The notes: generated by a model not told the origin, from the letters alone. Positions 1 to 7,410 are shown, numbered from the stretch's first letter. The stretch is 22,436 nt of DNA from DATAAZ01 sp036259875 (GCA_036259875.1 DATAAZ010000040.1:1-22436), one strand, 5' to 3'. Translations and numbers: made by a program.

Positions 1-1
1 C

Positions 2-739
2 GGCTACGTGCGGGCGCGTGGGCGGGCCCCGTGGCGTCATCCGGCGTGGATGCGCAACGGGTCGTTCCAGGTCTTTCGGCGGCTCCGCCAGGACGTGCAC
101 GGCTGGTGGGCACGCGTCGAGGAGGCCGTTCGCGAACTGCCGGACCGCGGTTCGTTCACCGAGGACCTGCTCGCGGCCAAGCTCGTCGGCCGCTGGCGAA
201 GTGGGACGCCGCTCGCGCTCGCGCCCGATCGTGGCGACCGTTCCGCCCCTGACCGACGTTCCGACAACGACTTCGACTTCGACGGCGACGGCGACGGCCA
301 CACGACGCCGCGCTTCGCCCACATTCGCAAGATGCATCCGCGCGACCACGCCTTCGGAGACGATCGCCGGCGCGTCCTCCGGCGCGGCATCCCATTCGGC
401 CGTCCGTTCGACCCTGCGGCCGGTCGGGGGCGCGGAGTTGACGCCGAGCGTGGGCTCCTCTTCCACGCGTTCATGGCGAGCATCGAGGAGCAGTTCGAGC
501 ATCTGCAGAGCTCCTGGGCGAACGCGCCCGACTTCCCGGGCGTCGTTGTCGGTGATCGGGAGCACGACGGGCCAGACCCCGTGATCGGCGAGGACGACGC
601 GCCGCTTCGCCTCGTCCGCGCGGGGCTCCCCGACGTGGAGATCTCTTTCCGCCGCTTCGTCGAGACCACGGGTGCCGTCTACGCATTCGCACCGTCGCTT
701 CGGACGCTCCGCGACCTAGGCTCGGGACGCCTCGGCTGA
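2..739 (+). CDS. DyP-type heme peroxidase, C-terminal part (5' end outside window)
   Basis: The reading frame is open from the left edge, so the start and the N-terminal half are missing. Visible blocks match the C-terminal half of DyP-type (dye-decolorising) heme peroxidases: an RNGSFQVFRRLRQDV block at nt 50-94, a KLVGRWRSGTPL block near nt 179-214, AHIRKMHPRD with the probable proximal heme-ligand His at nt 320-322, RRGIPFG near nt 383-403, and a GLLFHAFMASIEEQFEHLQ block with WAN-DFP after it. The family uses peroxide to oxidise bulky substrates. The distal GxxDG motif would lie upstream and cannot be checked, nor can a Tat signal. A run of acidic D-x-D residues just before the heme His is a local oddity. 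The family call is firm; the substrate is unknown. Confidence 0.9.
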   Translation, partial: GYVRARGRAPWRHPAWMRNGSFQVFRRLRQDVHGWWARVEEAVRELPDRGSFTEDLLAAKLVGRWRSGTPLALAPDRGDRSAPDRRSDNDFDFDGDGDGHTTPRFAHIRKMHPRDHAFGDDRRRVLRRGIPFGRPFDPAAGRGRGVDAERGLLFHAFMASIEEQFEHLQSSWANAPDFPGVVVGDREHDGPDPVIGEDDAPLRLVRAGLPDVEISFRRFVETTGAVYAFAPSLRTLRDLGSGRLG

Positions 740-748
740 GGCCGTCGT

Positions 749-762
749 CTCGGGCGCCCGAG
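749..762. terminator. 14-bp palindrome just after the DyP stop
   Basis: A perfect self-complementary 14-mer (CTCGGGCGCCCGAG) begins 10 nt after the DyP stop codon. There is no T-run. It is the first of three hairpins in this spacer and may be part of a compound terminator. Confidence 0.4.
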
Positions 763-783
763 GCGAGCCGAGAAGAGGCGGCG

Positions 784-808
784 GCGCCGGCGTCCGTCAC
801 GCCGGCGC
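784..808. terminator. 10-bp stem, 5-nt loop hairpin
   Basis: GCGCCGGCGT at 784-793 pairs perfectly with ACGCCGGCGC at 799-808 around a 5-nt loop. It is a very stable GC stem without a U-tract, the second of three hairpins after the DyP gene. Confidence 0.5.
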
Positions 809-839
809 GGGCTGGCGGAACCGAACAAGGTGCGTAGGT

Positions 840-871
840 GAGAGCCTCGGCGCCGCATCACCGAGGCTCTC
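840..871. terminator. 11-bp stem, 10-nt loop hairpin
   Basis: GAGAGCCTCGG at 840-850 and CCGAGGCTCTC at 861-871 are exact reverse complements with a 10-nt loop. No T-run follows on either strand. It is probably a terminator of the DyP transcript or a bidirectional block ahead of the regulator gene. Confidence 0.55.
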
Positions 872-1126
872 TGCTGCGCCCACCTGGCATCCGCCGGGGT
901 CACTGTGCCGGGGTGATGCCGACTCGCGCGCGGCACGCGGCGAGGCCGGGGACGGTGACGGCCAGCGTGCCCGGGGTTTGCGGGTGAAGTCGCAGGCGCG
1001 CGACCCCACGCCCGTTCGTCCACCCCGACGTGTTCGCGCCCGCGCCGCGCGCCATGACCCGTCGACCGCCAACGGGGTTCGCGCGAGGCGCACCGCGGCA
1101 CCGAGCGAGGCCGGCACGGCCCGGGG
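872..1126. other. Intergenic stretch without a supported gene
   Basis: Between the third hairpin and the regulator gene I see no convincing coding sequence. The open frames on the minus strand here are Arg/Pro/Ala-rich, low-complexity translations of GC-rich DNA without any recognisable domain, and no ribosome binding site stands out. No tRNA-like fold is evident. The promoter of the downstream regulator should lie here or just inside the annotated 5' end of that gene. Confidence 0.5.
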
Positions 1127-4100
1127 GTGCCGCTAGATCGGCACGGGGCCGCGTGTTACGGTTGGCCGACGTCTAGGCACGCCGGCTCGTTAGTCGAGTT
1201 CCGGATCCTCGGCTCGCTCGAGGCGAGCGTCGACCGTCGCCCCGTAAACCTCGGGCCGGCGAAGCAGCGCACGCTTCTCGCCGTCCTCCTGATCCACGCG
1301 AACGAGGTCGTGAGCGCGGACGCGTTGATCGACGCGATCTGGCCGGCGAACCCGCCCGAAACGGCCGCGAAGGCGCTCCACGTCTACGTTTCGGGTCTCC
1401 GGCGCGCCCTTCGCCCCGCTGCCAGCGAGCTCCTGGAGACGCGTCCGCTCGGCTACGCGCTCGCGTTACCGCCGGACGCGCTGGACCGGGATCGTTTCGA
1501 GCATCTTCTCGCGGAGGGCCGATCGGCCCGCGCCGCGGGCGACCCCGCTGCGGGCGAGACGCTGCGGGAGGCGCTCTCGCTCTGGCACGGCCCGCCGCTC
1601 GCCGACTTTCGGTACGAGCCCTTCGCACAGGCCGAGATCGGTCGGCTCGAGGAGCTCCGCCTCGCGGCGCTGGAGGAACGGATCGACGTCGACCTCGATC
1701 TCGGCCGCCACGCCGAGCTCGTCGGCGAACTCGAGGGACTGGTCTCGCTCCACCCGTTGCGCGAGCGCCTGCGTGGCCAGCTGATGCTCGCGCTCTACCG
1801 CTCGGGTCGCCAGGCGGAGGCGCTGGACGCCTACCAGGAGACGCGGCGCGCGCTCGTCGACGAGCTCGGGATCGACCCGAGCCCGCCGCTTCGCGAGCTC
1901 GAAGCGGCGATCCTCCGCCAGGACGCCGTGCTTGCCCTCCCGACGGCAGCTGCACCCAGTTCGTCGCCCACTCCCGCAGCCGAGGCCGTCGAGACCGGCG
2001 ACGTTCGGAAGGTCGTGACCGTGCTGCTCGTCGACGCCGCCGCGGCGGAGCTGGGCGAGCTCCTCGACGCCGAGGCGCTACGCCGCGTGATGTCGCGCTA
2101 CGTGGACGTTGTGGCCGAGGTTGTCGCCCGCCACGAAGGAACAATCGAGAAGTTCATCGGTGACGCCGTCGTCGCCGTTTTCGGCGTACCGCGGCTGCAC
2201 GAGGACGACGCCCTCCGCGCGGCGCGCGCCGCGCTCGAGGTTCGCGAGGAGCTTCGGCCCCTCGACGACGAGCTCGAGCAGACGTGGGGCGCGCGGCTCG
2301 GCGTTCGCATCGCGCTCAACACGGGCGAAGTGATCGCCTCCATCGGCGACGGAGCAACTCCTGTCGTGACGGGCGACGTCGTGCACGTCACGGCGCGTCT
2401 CCAGCAGGCGGCTCCGGCTGGCCAAATCTGGATTGGCCACGCGGCGTACGCCCTCGTCAAGGACGCCGTCATCGCGGACGTCGCCGAGACCGTCGCCGTC
2501 GCCGGGAGGCGAAGCCCCGTTCCCGCGTACGCGCTTCGCGGCCTCGTTCCGCATCCTGTCGAGCCGGGGCGGCGACCCGACTCGCCGCTCGTCGGCCGCG
2601 TGCACGAGTTGGCCGTGCTCGCGGAGGCGTTTGCTCGCGTCGTGCGCGAGCGTGCGTGCCGGCTCGTCACGATTGTAGGCGCCCCCGGGATTGGGAAATC
2701 GCGGCTGACCGCCGAGTTCGCCGCCTCGGTCGATGAGCGCGCGACCGTCCTTGCGGGGCGCTGTCTCCCGTACGGCAAGGGGATCACCTTCTGGCCGGTG
2801 CGCGACCTGCTTCGGCACGCGGCCGGCCTAAGCGGGGAGGACCCGTCGGATGAGGCGCTTGCGATGGTCGCAGCGCTACTCGAGGGCGAGCCCGACGCGG
2901 ACGCCGCGCTCGAGCGGATCGGGCAGCTTCTTGGCCTCGTCGAAGACGCCGGCGCGAGCGAGGAGACGTTCTGGGCCGTCCGCCGGACGCTCGAGGCGCT
3001 CGCGCGGCGCCGGCCGCTCGTCGCCGTCTTCGAAGACGTCCACTGGGCCGAGCCCTTGCTGCTCGACCTCGTCGAGTACGTGCGCGACTGGTCGCGGGAT
3101 GCTCCGCTGCTCCTCGTCTGCCTCGCACGGCCTGAGTTCGTCGACGAGCGGGCCGGATGGTCACGACGCCGCGGCGACACCGTCCTCTCACTCGAGCCGC
3201 TGACGGCCGCGGAATCGTTCGACCTCCTGGACCGCCTCGGCGCTGCCGCGGCGCTTCCGCCCGCCGCCCGAGCGCGGATCGCGGAGGCTGCGGAAGGAAA
3301 CCCGCTCTTCCTCGAGCAGGTGCTCGCGATGGTGGCCGAGCGTGACGGGCCCGCGCAGGAACCGTTCGCGATCCCGCCCACCCTCCAGGCCCTGCTCGGG
3401 GCGCGTCTCGACGCACTCGGCCGCGAGGAGCGAGCGGTCGTCGATCGGGCCGCCGCGATCGGCCGCGAGTTTCCGGCGGACGCGGTGCGCGACCTCCTGC
3501 CCGAGGACGCGCGCCCCCGCCTTGCGGAGCGGCTCATGGCGCTCGCGCAGAGAGATCTCGTCAGCACGGAGGGGGTCGGCGCGAGCCGTGAGCCGACCTT
3601 TCGCTTTCGCCACATCCTGATCCGCGATGCGGCGTACGCCGCCGTGTCGAAGGAAGCGCGCGCCGACCACCACGAGCGGTTCGCGAACTGGCTCGAAAAG
3701 AAGCGCGGCGAGTACGACGAGATCATCGGTTATCACCTCGAGCAGGCATTTCGCTACCGGAGCGATCTCGGGCCGGTCGGCGACGCGGAGCTTGTGCTCG
3801 CAGCACGGGCGGCGGAGCGCCTCGACGTCTCGGGGCGCCGCGCCTACGCGCGCAGCGACCTCCAGGCGGCGATCAACCTCCTTGAGCGAGCCGCGGCGCT
3901 TCGCTCAAACGACGGCACGGAGCGCGCGCGCCTCTTGCCCCGCCTCGGGCTTGCACTGACGGACGCAGGCCGCCTGGCGGATGCCGCGGGCGTGCTCGAC
4001 GAGGCGGTCGCGACCGCGCAGGAGCTCGGCGACGAGCTTCTCCAGGCGCACGCGCTCGTCGAGCGGCTCGCGCTTGCGCTGCAGGTAGACACCGAGCGGG

Positions 4101-5032
4101 CTTCCCGGGAGGCCGCTGCGGTCGGCGAGCGTATCCGTACAACCTTCGAAGCAAGCGCCGACGATCGAGGACTGTCGAAGCTCTGGCGGCTGCGGGGCAT
4201 TGTCCAGTGGCTGGCCGGACACTCCGCCGCCGCTGACGCCGCCTGGGGGCAGGCGGCCGAGTACGCCCGCGAGGCCGGGGACGAGCGCGCGCGATCCGAG
4301 ATCCTCTCATGGCTCGCATCGTCGGCGCTTACGGGGCCGATGCCCGTTCCGAAAGCGATCCGGCGGTGCGACGCGATTCACGCCGAGATACACGACGACC
4401 GCCCTGCCGTCGCAGCGACGCTCTACGCGCTCGCGGCGCTTCACGCGATGACGGGCAGTTTCGACCACGCCCGCGAGCTGGCCGGATCCGCGCACCGGGC
4501 GGTCGAGGAGCTTGGATTCGTGGTCTTGAGCGCCTCCTTCTCCGAGTACGAGGCACTCGTCGAGGTACTGGCTGGAGATCTCTCTCGCGCCGAGGAGCAA
4601 CTCCGCTCCGGCTGTGCGCGCCTCGAGGAGATGGGGGAGAAGGCCTACCTCTCCGTCGTGGCCGCCTCGCTCGGGAACGTCCTCTGCGAACGGGGGCGCT
4701 ACGACGAAGCGGAGCGCTTCGTCGCTCTCGCGGAAGAGGCGGCGGCACCCGGCGACGTCAGCGCCCAGATTACGTGGCGGCTCGGGCGCGCGAAGATTCT
4801 CGCCGCGAGCGGTTCGTCGGACGAGGCGGAAGCGGTTGGGCGGGCCGCGCTCGCGCTCGCCGAGAGCACCGATTTCCCATCTGACCACGCGGCATCGCTC
4901 CTGACGCTCGCCTCCGTGGTTCGTGCAGCGGCGCGGCCGGACGAGGCGCGAGCGCTCGTCGGCCATGCGCTGGCCATCTACGAGCGAAAGGGCAACCGCG
5001 TCGAGTCCGAGAAGACGCGCGCACTCTTGTAA
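1127..5032 (+). CDS. SARP/BTAD regulator fused to a degenerate class III cyclase domain, AAA ATPase and TPR region
   Basis: A 1301-residue cytosolic regulator. Order: OmpR-type winged helix (about residues 24-100), BTAD helical domain (105-265), class III adenylate/guanylate cyclase homology domain (293-450), AAA/STAND ATPase with Walker A GAPGIGKS (518-525) and Walker B LVAVFEDVHW (631-640), then helical TPR-like repeats to the end (about 880-1301). Known AfsR/SARP proteins bind direct repeats and activate transcription; the ATPase-TPR half usually senses a signal. In the cyclase domain D303 and G345-D346 are kept, but the usual DxxGST region reads VDAAAAEL and the transition-state Asn of the VNxAAR motif is His420 (HVTAR), so cyclase activity is doubtful. 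The GTG start at 1127 is the only canonical one near the domain; homology begins at residue 23 (codon GTC). The target may be the small gene 45 nt downstream, but that is inference. Confidence 0.9.
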   Translation: MPLDRHGAACYGWPTSRHAGSLVEFRILGSLEASVDRRPVNLGPAKQRTLLAVLLIHANEVVSADALIDAIWPANPPETAAKALHVYVSGLRRALRPAASELLETRPLGYALALPPDALDRDRFEHLLAEGRSARAAGDPAAGETLREALSLWHGPPLADFRYEPFAQAEIGRLEELRLAALEERIDVDLDLGRHAELVGELEGLVSLHPLRERLRGQLMLALYRSGRQAEALDAYQETRRALVDELGIDPSPPLRELEAAILRQDAVLALPTAAAPSSSPTPAAEAVETGDVRKVVTVLLVDAAAAELGELLDAEALRRVMSRYVDVVAEVVARHEGTIEKFIGDAVVAVFGVPRLHEDDALRAARAALEVREELRPLDDELEQTWGARLGVRIALNTGEVIASIGDGATPVVTGDVVHVTARLQQAAPAGQIWIGHAAYALVKDAVIADVAETVAVAGRRSPVPAYALRGLVPHPVEPGRRPDSPLVGRVHELAVLAEAFARVVRERACRLVTIVGAPGIGKSRLTAEFAASVDERATVLAGRCLPYGKGITFWPVRDLLRHAAGLSGEDPSDEALAMVAALLEGEPDADAALERIGQLLGLVEDAGASEETFWAVRRTLEALARRRPLVAVFEDVHWAEPLLLDLVEYVRDWSRDAPLLLVCLARPEFVDERAGWSRRRGDTVLSLEPLTAAESFDLLDRLGAAAALPPAARARIAEAAEGNPLFLEQVLAMVAERDGPAQEPFAIPPTLQALLGARLDALGREERAVVDRAAAIGREFPADAVRDLLPEDARPRLAERLMALAQRDLVSTEGVGASREPTFRFRHILIRDAAYAAVSKEARADHHERFANWLEKKRGEYDEIIGYHLEQAFRYRSDLGPVGDAELVLAARAAERLDVSGRRAYARSDLQAAINLLERAAALRSNDGTERARLLPRLGLALTDAGRLADAAGVLDEAVATAQELGDELLQAHALVERLALALQVDTERASREAAAVGERIRTTFEASADDRGLSKLWRLRGIVQWLAGHSAAADAAWGQAAEYAREAGDERARSEILSWLASSALTGPMPVPKAIRRCDAIHAEIHDDRPAVAATLYALAALHAMTGSFDHARELAGSAHRAVEELGFVVLSASFSEYEALVEVLAGDLSRAEEQLRSGCARLEEMGEKAYLSVVAASLGNVLCERGRYDEAERFVALAEEAAAPGDVSAQITWRLGRAKILAASGSSDEAEAVGRAALALAESTDFPSDHAASLLTLASVVRAAARPDEARALVGHALAIYERKGNRVESEKTRALL

Positions 5033-5077
5033 GCCCCGACGAACGCGTGGGAAACTCTTTCGCAAGGAGGTGGACGA

Positions 5078-5473
5078 ATGGGGCACGCGAACTTCCACAA
5101 TCCGCTCACGCTCGACCCCGACGGCCTGACGGTCGATGCGTGGGGACCAAACGACTGGGAACCCGGGGACGCCTGGATGGAGGTCTCGGCGGTCACGATC
5201 ACGCAGGGCGACGTCGTTGCCTGGAGCGAAGGAACCAAGAACGTTGACATCACGGAGGAAAACTGGTGGCTCAAGGCCACGGCGGACCGCCCGTTGCGGA
5301 CGGGCCACGCGACTGCCGAAGCGATCGCAATCATCCACTCTCAAGACGGCGACGTCGTCAGATATCCCTGGTCGGAGCGGGTCTGGCTCGAGGAGGCTCC
5401 CGAGGCCCCCGAGCGCGAGACGCGGTCGCGCAAGAAGGACTACGCGACCGCGCGACGCCGACGTCGGACCTGA
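5078..5473 (+). CDS. Hypothetical protein, Trp-rich, basic C-terminus
   Basis: A 131-residue protein that I do not recognise. The ATG is set by a strong Shine-Dalgarno, AAGGAGG at 5064-5070 with 7 nt spacing. The N-terminal 100 residues look beta-rich and contain seven Trp residues. The last 20 residues are Lys/Arg-rich (KK and a run of five Arg), which could bind nucleic acid or anionic surfaces. There is no signal peptide or membrane segment, so it is probably cytosolic. It starts 45 nt after the giant regulator on the same strand and may be co-transcribed with it. A perfect palindrome terminator follows after 27 nt. Codon use resembles that of its neighbours. Confidence 0.75.
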   Translation: MGHANFHNPLTLDPDGLTVDAWGPNDWEPGDAWMEVSAVTITQGDVVAWSEGTKNVDITEENWWLKATADRPLRTGHATAEAIAIIHSQDGDVVRYPWSERVWLEEAPEAPERETRSRKKDYATARRRRRT

Positions 5474-5500
5474 CGAGGCGGCATCGCGGCGACGTGCCCG

Positions 5501-5540
5501 AACGAGCGGAACGGCCCTGCGCAGGGCCGTTCCGCTCGTT
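5501..5540. terminator. Bidirectional terminator, perfect 40-nt palindrome
   Basis: Two 20-nt arms (5501-5520 and 5521-5540) are exact reverse complements with no spacer. The element lies between two convergent genes, 27 nt after one stop and 16 nt before the other gene's stop, so it can end both transcripts. No clear T-run is present. Confidence 0.8.
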
Positions 5541-5556
5541 GTCGGTCGTCCGTGGG

Positions 5557-6285
5557 CTACGAGAACGCGAGCCGGCGGCGCTGGCGGCTTGCGAGGATCG
5601 CAAGCAGTGCGATGAGCACGGCGCCGAGCGTGACGCCTGCGCCTGCGCCTGCGTCGCTCCAGTCGAAGCCGTCGTCGGCAACAGCCGAAACGGGGGCCGC
5701 CGAGACGAGCTCGGGGACGTTGCCGTCCGCCGTTCGGTAACCGACGACGGTCGGCTTACCCGTCACGTAGACGAGCGGCGGCCGCTCCCGGTCGATGGCC
5801 CGGCGAACCAGCGGCGCGTTTCGCTCCGCCGTGGATTCGGGGAACTGGCCTTGCCAGCCGTCGCGAATGCTGATCGCGTCGGTCGTGCGACCCGGAACAT
5901 GGCCGTCTGCAGCGCGGTACCCGATCATGGCGACCGGCTCGTCGAAGCGGCCGTCCCAGCCGTCGCGAATGCTGATCGCGTCGGTTGTGCGACCCGGAAC
6001 ATGGCCGTCTGCAGCGCGGTAGCCGATCGTGGCGACCGGCTCGTCGAAGCGACCGTCCCAGCCGTCGCGGACGACGCCCGTGCTCTCGAGCTCGGCTGCG
6101 AACGCGGACTGCGCGACCGCGCCGTCCGCGACGCGGTAGCCGACCGTGTCCCGCGCGGCGCCGTCGGACTGACTGGCGAACGGGGCCGGCGCGGCGACTC
6201 CTGCCGGCGCGGTGAGCGCGGCGGCAGCGAGCGCAGCGGCGGTCGCCTTGACGAGCGAGCGAAGCCGAATGGTCGTGGTTTCCAT
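5557..6285 (-). CDS. Secreted, membrane-anchored protein with 34-residue tandem repeats
   Basis: A 242-residue exported protein. Residues 1-32 form a signal peptide (basic start, Ala/Leu core, AxA-type end). Residues 72-105 and 106-139 are two almost identical 34-residue units (core RDGWDGRFDEP followed by IGYRAADGHVPGRTTDAIS), with a third truncated unit from 140. The shorter GYRxADG motif occurs four times (49, 88, 122, 182). Residues 213-233 are a transmembrane segment followed by an Arg-rich tail, an anchor style common in surface proteins of Thermoleophilia. The ATG has a good Shine-Dalgarno (AGGAGG at 6291-6296, 5 nt spacing). The Gly/Trp/Arg/Asp-rich repeats suggest an extracellular binding or wall-interacting role, but the function is unknown. 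An 11-bp-phased repeat and a hairpin lie upstream. Confidence 0.85.
   Translation of the reverse strand: METTTIRLRSLVKATAAALAAAALTAPAGVAAPAPFASQSDGAARDTVGYRVADGAVAQSAFAAELESTGVVRDGWDGRFDEPVATIGYRAADGHVPGRTTDAISIRDGWDGRFDEPVAMIGYRAADGHVPGRTTDAISIRDGWQGQFPESTAERNAPLVRRAIDRERPPLVYVTGKPTVVGYRTADGNVPELVSAAPVSAVADDGFDWSDAGAGAGVTLGAVLIALLAILASRQRRRLAFS
5854..6057. repeat. Two direct tandem copies of a 102-bp unit inside the secreted protein gene
   Basis: Copy 1 (5854-5955) and copy 2 (5956-6057) differ at only 4 of 102 positions by eye. A third, partly matching start follows at 6058. The unit is exactly 34 codons, so copy number can change without a frameshift. The high identity suggests recent duplication or gene conversion. 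Confidence 0.95.
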
Positions 6286-6303
6286 GGTTTCCTCCTCTTC
6301 CTC

Positions 6304-6324
6304 GAGACCGCCCGATGCGGTCTC
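6304..6324 (-). promoter_or_regulatory. Leader hairpin next to the ribosome binding site of the repeat protein
   Basis: GAGACCGC (6304-6311) pairs with GCGGTCTC (6317-6324) around a 5-nt loop. It sits 7 nt upstream of the Shine-Dalgarno of the secreted repeat protein and would form in its 5' leader. It may stabilise the message or tune translation. Confidence 0.4.
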
Positions 6325-6343
6325 ACTGCAGGCAGCCTCGAGG

Positions 6344-6376
6344 GGGGCGCTTAAGCGCCCCTAAACGATCGCTAAA
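6344..6376. promoter_or_regulatory. Putative operator: three CTWAA boxes at 11-bp spacing plus an 18-bp palindrome
   Basis: On the plus strand CTTAA at 6350, CTAAA at 6361 and CTAAA at 6372 start exactly 11 bp apart. Direct repeats at one helical turn are the usual site architecture of OmpR/PhoB-type winged helices, including SARP proteins. The first box is the core of a perfect 18-bp palindrome (6344-6361). The element lies 59 bp upstream of the secreted repeat gene's start. A/T-rich boxes stand out in this GC-rich sequence. The bound regulator is unknown. Confidence 0.5.
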
Positions 6377-6414
6377 GCCCGGCCGCTCGTCGCCGAGATC
6401 CGCCGTCTGCGCGG

Positions 6415-6452
6415 CGACGCGAGGGGCGGGACGTGCCCCACCCCTCGCGTCG
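6415..6452 (-). terminator. Terminator of the superoxide dismutase gene
   Basis: CGACGCGAGGGG (6415-6426) and CCCCTCGCGTCG (6441-6452) are exact reverse complements, and the loop contains a further GGG/CCC pair. The hairpin lies 11 nt after the SOD stop on the minus strand. Confidence 0.75.
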
Positions 6453-6463
6453 ATTGGAAACCG

Positions 6464-7093
6464 CTACGAGACGACGGCGCCCGACGGCGCGCCCACCTGC
6501 GCGTAGCGGCGCGCGACCTCGGGCCAGTTGACGACGTTCCACCAGGCCGCGACGTAGTCGGGCCGGCGATTCTGGTACTTGAGGTAGTACGAGTGCTCCC
6601 ACACGTCGATCCCCAGGATCGGCGTCTGTCGCTCGAGGAGCGGCGGGTCCTGGTTCGGCGTCGACGTCACCCGGAGCGTGGAGCCGTCCCAGACAAGCCA
6701 CGCCCAGCCGCTCCCGAAACGGTTGACGGCAGCGTCAGAGATCTGCTGCTTGAGCGCGTCGAACCCGCCGAACGTTTCGTCGATCGCGTCCGCGAGCGCG
6801 CCCTCCGGCTCACCGCCTCCGTCCGGGCCCATGATCTCCCAGAAGAGCGTGTGGTTGTAGTGCCCGCCCGCGTTGTTGCGGACGACGGTGCGCTTGTCGT
6901 CGGGAATCCGGTCAAGGTCGCGCAGCACCTCCTCGACCGGCTTGTCCGCCCACTCGGTTCCCTCGAGGGCAGCGTTTGCCTTGTCCACGTAGGCCTGGTG
7001 GTGCTTGTCGTGATGGAGCCGCATCGTCTCTTCGTCGATGTGCGGCTCCAGGGCGCCGTAGTCATACGGCAACGGCGGAACTTCGAACGGCAT
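6464..7093 (-). CDS. sodA: Superoxide dismutase, Fe/Mn family, probably Mn-type
   Basis: Dismutes superoxide to oxygen and hydrogen peroxide in the cytosol. The 209-residue protein has the normal length and starts MPFEVPPLPYDYGALEPH, typical of the family. Metal ligands are all present: His27 (LHHDKHH), His81 (YNHTLFW), Asp163 and His167 (DVWEHSYY). Gly76-Gly77 with the Gln148 of TPNQDPP fits the Mn-type outer-sphere pattern rather than the Fe-type one. No signal peptide is present. The ATG is preceded by an AAGGAGGAGGG stretch. The stop is followed by a strong hairpin. A small acidic protein gene ends 27 nt upstream on the same strand and may share the transcript. A second, very different SOD lies at 12951-13571. 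Confidence 0.96.
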   Translation of the reverse strand: MPFEVPPLPYDYGALEPHIDEETMRLHHDKHHQAYVDKANAALEGTEWADKPVEEVLRDLDRIPDDKRTVVRNNAGGHYNHTLFWEIMGPDGGGEPEGALADAIDETFGGFDALKQQISDAAVNRFGSGWAWLVWDGSTLRVTSTPNQDPPLLERQTPILGIDVWEHSYYLKYQNRRPDYVAAWWNVVNWPEVARRYAQVGAPSGAVVS

Positions 7094-7120
7094 CCCTCCT
7101 CCTTTCCGCGCGGCCTCTGT

Positions 7121-7291
7121 TTAGAGAGTCGGCGTCCCCCTTCCCTCGTCCGAACGGTCGGGCCGGTCGTCCGATTCCAGGGGCACACGCTCGGCCTCGA
7201 GGAACGCGCGCTCCTCGTCGCTCGGCTCCTCTCCTTCGGCGCGCTTGTCGCCGATCTCGTCCAGCGCCTGCTCGGGGTCACGCTCGCTCAC
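7121..7291 (-). CDS. Small acidic hypothetical protein
   Basis: A 56-codon gene whose GTG start is chosen because AGGAGG lies 6 nt before it (complement of 7298-7303). The product starts VSERDPEQALDEIGDK and is rich in Glu and Asp, probably largely disordered or helical, with no cysteine, signal or membrane segment. It sits directly upstream of the Mn-type SOD gene (27 nt gap), so co-transcription is likely. I do not recognise a family. Longer versions of the frame start upstream but add a low-complexity Arg-rich stretch without a ribosome binding site. Confidence 0.6.
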   Translation of the reverse strand: MSERDPEQALDEIGDKRAEGEEPSDEERAFLEAERVPLESDDRPDRSDEGRGTPTL

Positions 7292-7410
7292 TCGCCACCT
7301 CCTCGCTCGCTCGTTCACACGGTTTCCGCCCCGCGCAGGGCGAAAACGCGCCCCCCGAACGGGTGAAGCGCGGCGCCCGATCGCCCTTGACAATCGGACG
7401 TGCGGCCAAC

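Noticed and set aside
679..1117. Minus-strand frames in the gap before the regulator
   Set aside because: Low-complexity Arg/Pro/Ala products crossing two hairpins, without a start signal or recognised domain.
2098..3726. A 542-codon minus-strand frame
   Set aside because: Ser/Arg-rich translation antisense to the cyclase-ATPase part of the regulator; no recognisable protein.
5854..6057. Tandem repeats considered as a CRISPR-like array
   Set aside because: The units are contiguous, without spacers, exactly 34 codons long and lie within an exported protein gene.
7387..7392. Perfect TTGACA upstream of the GGDEF-EAL gene
   Set aside because: At the proper 17-18 nt distance there is no acceptable -10 box, and the ATG would overlap it. 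Probably chance, unless the true start is downstream.
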